From positions 1 to 11,287 of the forward strand of contig JBDTLT010000189.1 in assembly GCA_039934635.1 (NCBI GenBank): a stretch of 11,287 nucleotides of DNA, read 5' to 3'. This document shows positions 6,335 through 11,287 of this stretch, in pieces. The position numbers were made by a program, and so were the translations under genes. Position 1 is the first letter of the stretch; every line of letters begins with the position of its first letter. The DNA is from DATLFA01 sp039934635 (lineage in GTDB: Bacteria > Actinomycetota > Acidimicrobiia > Acidimicrobiales > WLNW01). The notes under the pieces were generated by a model, which worked only from the letters and a program-made list of their open reading frames with translations, searched no databases and had not been told where the DNA came from.

Positions 6335-7692
6335 GATCCCGGCGTCATCGCCAGCGCCACGGGCACCATCAAGATGCTGCACACGAGCACGATCCACATG
6401 AAGCGATCGAACGCGTGGACGGGTCCAACGCTCGCGACGAACATCACCGCGATCGCGTTGCCGACCACCGCACCAACGCGCTGCACGGTGTGGTTGACGC
6501 CCGACGCGATGGCATAGCGCTCGGCCGGCATGCCGACCACGGTGCCCCCTTGCACCGAAGGGAACACGAAGCCCGTGCCGATCGCGATCAGGATGATCCC
6601 GGGCATCCAACGCGCCACCGACGGTGTCGCAGAAACGACGAAGATGTACCAGAGCGCGCCAAGGCCGAACGAAATCGCTCCGGCGATCATCATTGGTCGG
6701 TAGCCAACTCGGTCGGCGACGCGACCACCGATCGGCGCCAGCACCCCCGCGCCGAAGGGCACCGGCGACACGAGTAGGCCCGCCTTGAGTAGCTCGAAGT
6801 TCCACCCATTGCGCAAGAACTGCGTGAGGACGAAGAACATGCCGAACCACGCCACCGCGAATCCGCACGACGTCGCGTTCATGAGCGCGAAGTTGCGGTA
6901 GCGGAACAGCCGCACATCGATGAACGGCGCCTTGTGACCAAGCGAGCGCAGCACCATCAACGTCAGTAGCACCAACCCGACCACGAGCGCACCCAGGGTG
7001 CGACGATCAACCCAACCCCACGCCGGCGACTGCACTACCGCGAGGATCGTGCTGGTGAGCCCCACCATCAGCATCGCCGCACCGATCAGATCCGGGATGT
7101 CACGTGTCTTCTCGTCGCGCGACTCCGTGAGCACCTTCGGTCCGAGCACCAGCGTCGCGAGCGCCAACGGCACGTTGGCGAAGAATGCCCAGCGCCAACC
7201 GCCGAGGTCGATGATGAACGCGCCGAGCGACGGGCCGGCCGCCGCCGACACGCCTCCGAACGACGACAACACCCCGAAGGCCATCGCGCTCTTGTGCGGC
7301 GGAAATGCGCGCAACACGAGTGACGTCGACGCGGGGATGATCAGTGACGCCGCCAACGCGAGCAGCACGCGCCCGATCAGCAACGTGTTTGCATTCGGCG
7401 CCGAACCACAAACCAGTACCGAGATCAGCGACACCCCCGAGCCGACGAGCAACGCTCGCTTGCGGCCGGTGCGATCGGCGAGCACGCCCCCGAGCACCAG
7501 CGTCGCGGCCGCCACGATCGTGTAGCCGTTGAGGATCCACGACAGCGCGCCCGGGCTGGTGTCGGTGAACTCGCGCTGCAGCTCCGGGTAGACCACGTAC
7601 ATGATCGACAGGTTGATCGACGGGATCATCTGCGCGATGCCCGCGACAAGCAGAACGCGCCACGCGTTCGATAGGGCTTCTTCGTTGTTCAG
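6310..7692 (-). CDS. MFS transporter, DHA2 (EmrB/QacA-like) family
   Basis: The first ATG in frame is at 7629 and would start inside helix 1 (MIPSINLSIMYVVYPEL). The frame is open upstream and encodes NAWRVLLVAGIAQ, which completes the helix. The only plausible initiator between there and the metY end is CTG 7692. It overlaps the metY stop as CTGA, like the common ATGA coupling. From CTG the protein has 460 residues. Seen are DHA2 motif A, GGVLADRTGRKRALL, between helices 2 and 3, and motif C-like GPSLGAFIIDLGGWRWAFFANV in helix 5. Charged linkers suggest about 14 helices, as in drug/proton antiporters. Family role: proton-driven efflux of small molecules across the cytoplasmic membrane. Its place at the end of an ilv-met cluster suggests an amino acid or intermediate exporter, but this is unproven. 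Family firm; start moderate. The 3' end overlaps the SnoaL-like gene by 25 bases. Confidence 0.88.
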   Translation of the reverse strand: MNNEEALSNAWRVLLVAGIAQMIPSINLSIMYVVYPELQREFTDTSPGALSWILNGYTIVAAATLVLGGVLADRTGRKRALLVGSGVSLISVLVCGSAPNANTLLIGRVLLALAASLIIPASTSLVLRAFPPHKSAMAFGVLSSFGGVSAAAGPSLGAFIIDLGGWRWAFFANVPLALATLVLGPKVLTESRDEKTRDIPDLIGAAMLMVGLTSTILAVVQSPAWGWVDRRTLGALVVGLVLLTLMVLRSLGHKAPFIDVRLFRYRNFALMNATSCGFAVAWFGMFFVLTQFLRNGWNFELLKAGLLVSPVPFGAGVLAPIGGRVADRVGYRPMMIAGAISFGLGALWYIFVVSATPSVARWMPGIILIAIGTGFVFPSVQGGTVVGMPAERYAIASGVNHTVQRVGAVVGNAIAVMFVASVGPVHAFDRFMWIVLVCSILMVPVALAMTPGSQTSTARK

Positions 7693-9002
7693 GACTTGGC
7701 GGCGCGGAAACCCGCAGAGAGGTCGGCCAAGATGTCCTCGATCGACTCCAGCCCGACGGACAGCCGCACGAGCCCGGGATGCACGCCGGTCGAGACCTGT
7801 TCTTCGGGGGACAGCTGGCTATGCGTCGTCGATGCCGGATGGATGACGAGGCTGCGCACATCGCCGATGTTCGCGACATGACTGTGTAACTCGAGCGCCT
7901 CGACGAACTTCTGCCCGGCGTCGCGCCCGCCCTTCATGATGAACGCGACGATCGAGCCGTAGCCAAGGCCTCTCCCGTACTTTTCGAGGCGCTTGTGCCA
8001 ACGCGAACTCGGCAAGCCGGCGAAGAACACTTCTTCGACCTCATCGCGCGCGGTCAGCCATTCGGCGACGCGCTGCGCGTTGGAGAAGTGACGTTCCATG
8101 CGCAAGGACAACGTCTCGACACCCTGCAACGTCAAGAACGCGTTGAACGGCGAGATCGCCGCACCGATGTCGCGCAGCATCTGCACGCGCATCTTGAGGA
8201 TGAACGCGCCCGGCCCGAGCGCGGGCCAGTAGGACAGCCCGTGATAGCTGGGGTCGGGTTCGGTGAAACCGGGAAAACGGCCCGACGCGCCGAAGTCGAA
8301 GTTGCCGCCGTCGCACACCACGCCACCGATCGACGTGCCATGACCACCGAGGAATTTGGTCATCGAATGCACGACGATGTGCGCGCCCCATTCGAGCGGT
8401 CGGATCAGATACGGAGTCGGCACCGTGTTGTCGACCATCAGCGGGATACCCGCGTCGACCCCGATCTTCGAGATGCCCTCGAGATCGAGCACGTCGTTCT
8501 TCGGGTTGGCCAGGGTCTCGCCGAAGAACAGCTTGGTGTTGGGTTTGATCGCCCGCTTCCACTGGTCGAGGTCGTCGGGATCTTCGACGAAGCTGACCTC
8601 GATGCCGAGCTTGGGCAGCGTGTAGTGGAAGAGGTTGTAGGTGCCGCCGTACAGCGAAGGTGACGACACCATGTGATCGCCGGCGCCCATGAGGTTGAGG
8701 ATTGCCAACGTCTCGGCGGCTTGACCCGATGCGACCGCGAGCGCGCCGGGGATACCGAGCGCGGTATCAGGCGCCCCTTCGAGTGCGGCGATGCGCGACT
8801 CGAGCACCATCTGCGTGGGGTTCATGATGCGCGTGTAGATGTTGCCGACCTCGGCCAGCGCGAACAGGTTGGCCGCGTGCTGGCTGTCGCGGAACTGGTA
8901 CGACGTGGTCTGGTAGATCGGCACGGCACGCGCCCCAGTGGTCGGGTCGGGCACCTGCCCCGCGTGGATCTGCTTGGTCTCGAAACCCCAGTTGTCCGCC
9001 AT
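7689..9002 (-). CDS. metY: O-acetylhomoserine sulfhydrylase (aminocarboxypropyltransferase)
   Basis: The protein has 437 residues from ATG 9002, chosen because GGAGG lies five bases upstream. In-frame ATGs at 9029 and 9023 are weaker alternatives. This is a Cys/Met-metabolism PLP enzyme. Visible are the N-terminal FETKQIHAG, the tetramer-contact IYTRIMNPT (Tyr56), SPSLYGGTYNLF, the cofactor Asp191 in VDNTVPTPYL and the Schiff-base Lys216 in HSMTKFLGGHGTSIGG. The length (about 430) and the EVGNIYTRIMNPT form match the O-acetylhomoserine branch rather than cystathionine gamma-synthase (about 380-400). It makes homocysteine from O-acetylhomoserine and sulfide in the cytoplasm (methionine synthesis, direct sulfhydrylation). 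It lies 108 bases downstream of ilvC on the same strand, and its stop overlaps the presumed CTG start of the MFS gene. No SAM-riboswitch-like structure was recognised in the 108-base gap. A methionine gamma-lyase-like activity is a less likely alternative. Confidence 0.92.
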   Translation of the reverse strand: MADNWGFETKQIHAGQVPDPTTGARAVPIYQTTSYQFRDSQHAANLFALAEVGNIYTRIMNPTQMVLESRIAALEGAPDTALGIPGALAVASGQAAETLAILNLMGAGDHMVSSPSLYGGTYNLFHYTLPKLGIEVSFVEDPDDLDQWKRAIKPNTKLFFGETLANPKNDVLDLEGISKIGVDAGIPLMVDNTVPTPYLIRPLEWGAHIVVHSMTKFLGGHGTSIGGVVCDGGNFDFGASGRFPGFTEPDPSYHGLSYWPALGPGAFILKMRVQMLRDIGAAISPFNAFLTLQGVETLSLRMERHFSNAQRVAEWLTARDEVEEVFFAGLPSSRWHKRLEKYGRGLGYGSIVAFIMKGGRDAGQKFVEALELHSHVANIGDVRSLVIHPASTTHSQLSPEEQVSTGVHPGLVRLSVGLESIEDILADLSAGFRAAKS

Positions 9003-9007
9003 TGGTG

Positions 9008-9012
9008 CCTCC
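9008..9012 (-). promoter_or_regulatory. Shine-Dalgarno deciding the metY start
   Basis: On the minus strand GGAGG ends five bases before ATG 9002. The resulting N-terminus (MADNWGFETKQIHAG) matches the family's usual beginning, whereas the ATG at 9029 would add nine non-conserved residues. Confidence 0.7.
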
Positions 9013-9041
9013 GCCTCGTCCATGTTCACGCGGAGCGTATT

Positions 9042-9060
9042 CCCCTCGCTGCGCGAGGGG
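9042..9060. other. Perfect hairpin between ilvC and metY
   Basis: CCCCTCG and CGAGGGG form a perfect 7-bp stem (8 if the next C-G pair closes) around a CTGCG loop. It sits 40 bases upstream of metY and about 50 bases past the ilvC stop. On the minus strand it is followed by AATACGC, not a T-run. It is therefore not a standard intrinsic terminator. It could be an mRNA processing or stability element, or a weak attenuator separating ilvC from metY-MFS expression. Confidence 0.4.
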
Positions 9061-9110
9061 CAATCGCCGTGATCAGATCGGTGCTGAGGCCGTGTGTTCG
9101 GGCCCCGCGG

Positions 9111-10136
<1,026 letters not shown>

Positions 10137-10142
10137 TGTGGG

Positions 10143-10148
10143 CTCCTT
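10143..10148 (-). promoter_or_regulatory. Shine-Dalgarno deciding the ilvC GTG start
   Basis: AAGGAG on the minus strand ends six bases before GTG 10136, in the 40-base ilvN-ilvC gap. This near-ideal placement fixes the non-ATG start of ilvC. Confidence 0.8.
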
Positions 10149-10176
10149 GGTTTTGAGAGTTCGGTCTTTAGAGGGT

Positions 10177-10701
10177 TCAGGAGGTCTTTGACAGTCGGGG
10201 CAAGGCGATACGGCCGCTGCGCTGGAGTTCGACGATCCCATAGGGTCGCAGAAGATCCTCGAAGTCATCCAACCGGCTCGGTGCCCCCGACAGGGACAGC
10301 ATCATCTTGTCGCCACCGACGTTGAGCACGCGGGCCTCGAAGATGCGCACGAGGTCCATGATCTGGCCCCGTTCGTGGGGCTGACCGTTGACGATCACCA
10401 TCATCAATTCGCGCTCGACCGACTCCGACGGGTCGAGGTCACGGATCTCGACGACGTTGATGAGCTTGTCGAGCTGCTTGACGACCTGCTCGAGCGGGGC
10501 CGACTCGGCGTCGACCATGATCGTGATGCGCGAGAACCGAGGGTCGTCGGTGCGCGCCACGGCCAGTGAGTCGATGTTGAACCCGCGCCGGGCGAAGAGG
10601 CCGGCGACCCGGGTCAGGACGCCCGGCTTGTTCTCGACGAGCACCACGAGCGTGTGAAAGCGGCGGGCGATCGCCGTGGTCGTAGCCGTATCGTCGTTCA
10701 T
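10177..10701 (-). CDS. ilvN: Acetolactate synthase small (regulatory) subunit
   Basis: The protein has 174 residues from ATG 10701. An N-terminal ACT domain occupies about residues 14-90. Its FHTLVVLVENKPGVLTRVAGLFARRGFNIDSL pattern is the classic ligand-binding ACT start of IlvN/IlvH. The ALS small-subunit C-terminal domain follows (RELMMVIVNGQ..., then VLNVGGDKMMLSLSG). The length is normal for the family (about 160-175). It binds the IlvB catalytic subunit, raises its activity and confers feedback inhibition by valine-type end products. The start overlaps the ilvB stop as ATGA (10698-10701), so translation is coupled and the subunit ratio is likely kept. ilvC follows 40 bases downstream. 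Confidence 0.96.
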   Translation of the reverse strand: MNDDTATTTAIARRFHTLVVLVENKPGVLTRVAGLFARRGFNIDSLAVARTDDPRFSRITIMVDAESAPLEQVVKQLDKLINVVEIRDLDPSESVERELMMVIVNGQPHERGQIMDLVRIFEARVLNVGGDKMMLSLSGAPSRLDDFEDLLRPYGIVELQRSGRIALPRLSKTS

Positions 10702-11287
10702 CGCCGGCCCCGCTCACGGTCGAACTGCGGGCGCTGGCTCGGGTCGACGACGATGTCGGTGTTGGACGAACCCGCGGGGACCATCGGAAACACCTTTTCG
10801 GCCCAATCGGTGCGAAAGTCGATCACGACCGGTCGATCATCGATCGAGTTCGCCTTCTCGATGGCGGGTAGCACTTCTTCGGGGTCCTCGACCCGCATGC
10901 CGACGCATCCCATCGCCTCGGCCCACATCTTGTAGTCGGGCAGATCGGGCGAGAGGTACACCTCGGAGTAACGCTCTTCGTAGAACATCTCCTGCCATTG
11001 GCGCACCATGCCGAGATAGGCGTTGTTCAAGATCGCGATCTTGACCGGGATGCGCTCCGCGGCGGCCGTCACCAACTCTTGCGCGGTCATCTGGAAGCAA
11101 CCGTCGCCGTCGACGGCCCACACCATGCGGTCGGGCCGGCCGACCTTGGCGCCGATCGCCGCTGGGACGGCGAAGCCCATCGTGCCCAGCCCGCCACTGT
11201 TGACCCACGTGTACGGGTACTTGAACTTCCAATACTGACTGGTCCACATCTGGTGCTGACCGACGCCGGACACCACGATGGTGTCGT
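10698..11287 (-). CDS. ilvB: Acetolactate synthase large (catalytic) subunit, C-terminal part (5' end outside window)
   Basis: The frame is open to the right edge, so the GTG at 11276 is internal. The 195 residues seen are the C-terminal third of a roughly 600-residue TPP enzyme. The piece starts within DTIVVSGVGQHQMW. It carries the TPP/Mg motif GDG (11100-11108) extending to NN (11022-11027), and the RQWQEMFY segment with the Trp known as a herbicide-contact position in this family. Its C-terminal end is VVIDFRTDWAEKVFPMVPAGSSNTD. The enzyme condenses two pyruvates, or pyruvate with 2-oxobutyrate, to acetolactate or acetohydroxybutyrate. This is the first common step of branched-chain amino acid synthesis. 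GQHQMW and the adjacent ilvN identify the anabolic AHAS rather than other TPP enzymes. The start, promoter and any leader attenuator lie outside the window. Confidence 0.96.
   Translation of the reverse strand, partial: DTIVVSGVGQHQMWTSQYWKFKYPYTWVNSGGLGTMGFAVPAAIGAKVGRPDRMVWAVDGDGCFQMTAQELVTAAAERIPVKIAILNNAYLGMVRQWQEMFYEERYSEVYLSPDLPDYKMWAEAMGCVGMRVEDPEEVLPAIEKANSIDDRPVVIDFRTDWAEKVFPMVPAGSSNTDIVVDPSQRPQFDRERGRR

Noticed and set aside
11277..11287. GTG at 11274-11276 as the ilvB start
   Set aside because: The frame continues to the edge and the visible part begins in the middle of the conserved TPP-binding domain, so this GTG is an internal valine codon.

Overview
The window reads as a chromosomal piece of a high-GC bacterium, most likely an actinomycete-type organism (Actinomycetota). 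The class Acidimicrobiia is only a guess from gene style. The evidence is strong G/C bias at third codon positions, frequent GTG/TTG starts, Shine-Dalgarno sites of the GGAGG type, and the gene content (an ilvB-ilvN-ilvC cluster, metY, a DHA2-type MFS transporter). Nothing resembling a tRNA, rRNA, CRISPR array, insertion sequence or phage gene is visible. There is no gene-free stretch longer than about 130 bases.

Left part (1-2880, + strand). The 3' part of a multidomain gene runs in from the left edge. It encodes the C-terminal lobe of a fatty-acyl-AMP-ligase-type adenylating domain, then an acyl carrier domain, then a PLP-dependent alpha-oxoamine synthase domain. This is a one-polypeptide line for activating an acyl chain, carrying it on phosphopantetheine and condensing it with an amino acid to an alpha-aminoketone. 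It is followed by a gene for an unusual protein with an N-terminal SnoaL/NTF2-like domain and four predicted C-terminal membrane helices.

Middle part (2850-6334). A polytopic GT-C-like membrane protein (- strand) with a YfhO-like C-terminal end is divergent from a cation diffusion facilitator (+ strand). A 128-bp intergenic region between them holds an 18-bp quasi-palindrome. Three bases after the CDF stop comes a second, stand-alone SnoaL-like gene. Its domain is clearly a paralogue of the one fused to membrane helices 3 kb earlier (31 identities over 69 ungapped positions by hand count). Both SnoaL-like genes end in short tail-to-tail overlaps with a membrane-protein gene on the opposite strand.

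Right part (6310-11287, - strand, reading right to left). ilvB (3' part only), ilvN (ATGA overlap), ilvC, metY and a DHA2-type MFS transporter form a probable operon for branched-chain amino acid and homocysteine synthesis plus export. The MFS frame needs codons upstream of its first ATG to complete its first membrane helix. The only plausible start there is a CTG that overlaps the metY stop as CTGA.

The ilv/met half is ordinary metabolism. The more unusual part is the left half: an acyl-activating alpha-oxoamine synthase fusion, two related SnoaL-like proteins and a GT-C-like membrane protein. Together they could belong to an uncharacterised amino-lipid or cell-envelope lipid pathway, but that link rests on proximity only.
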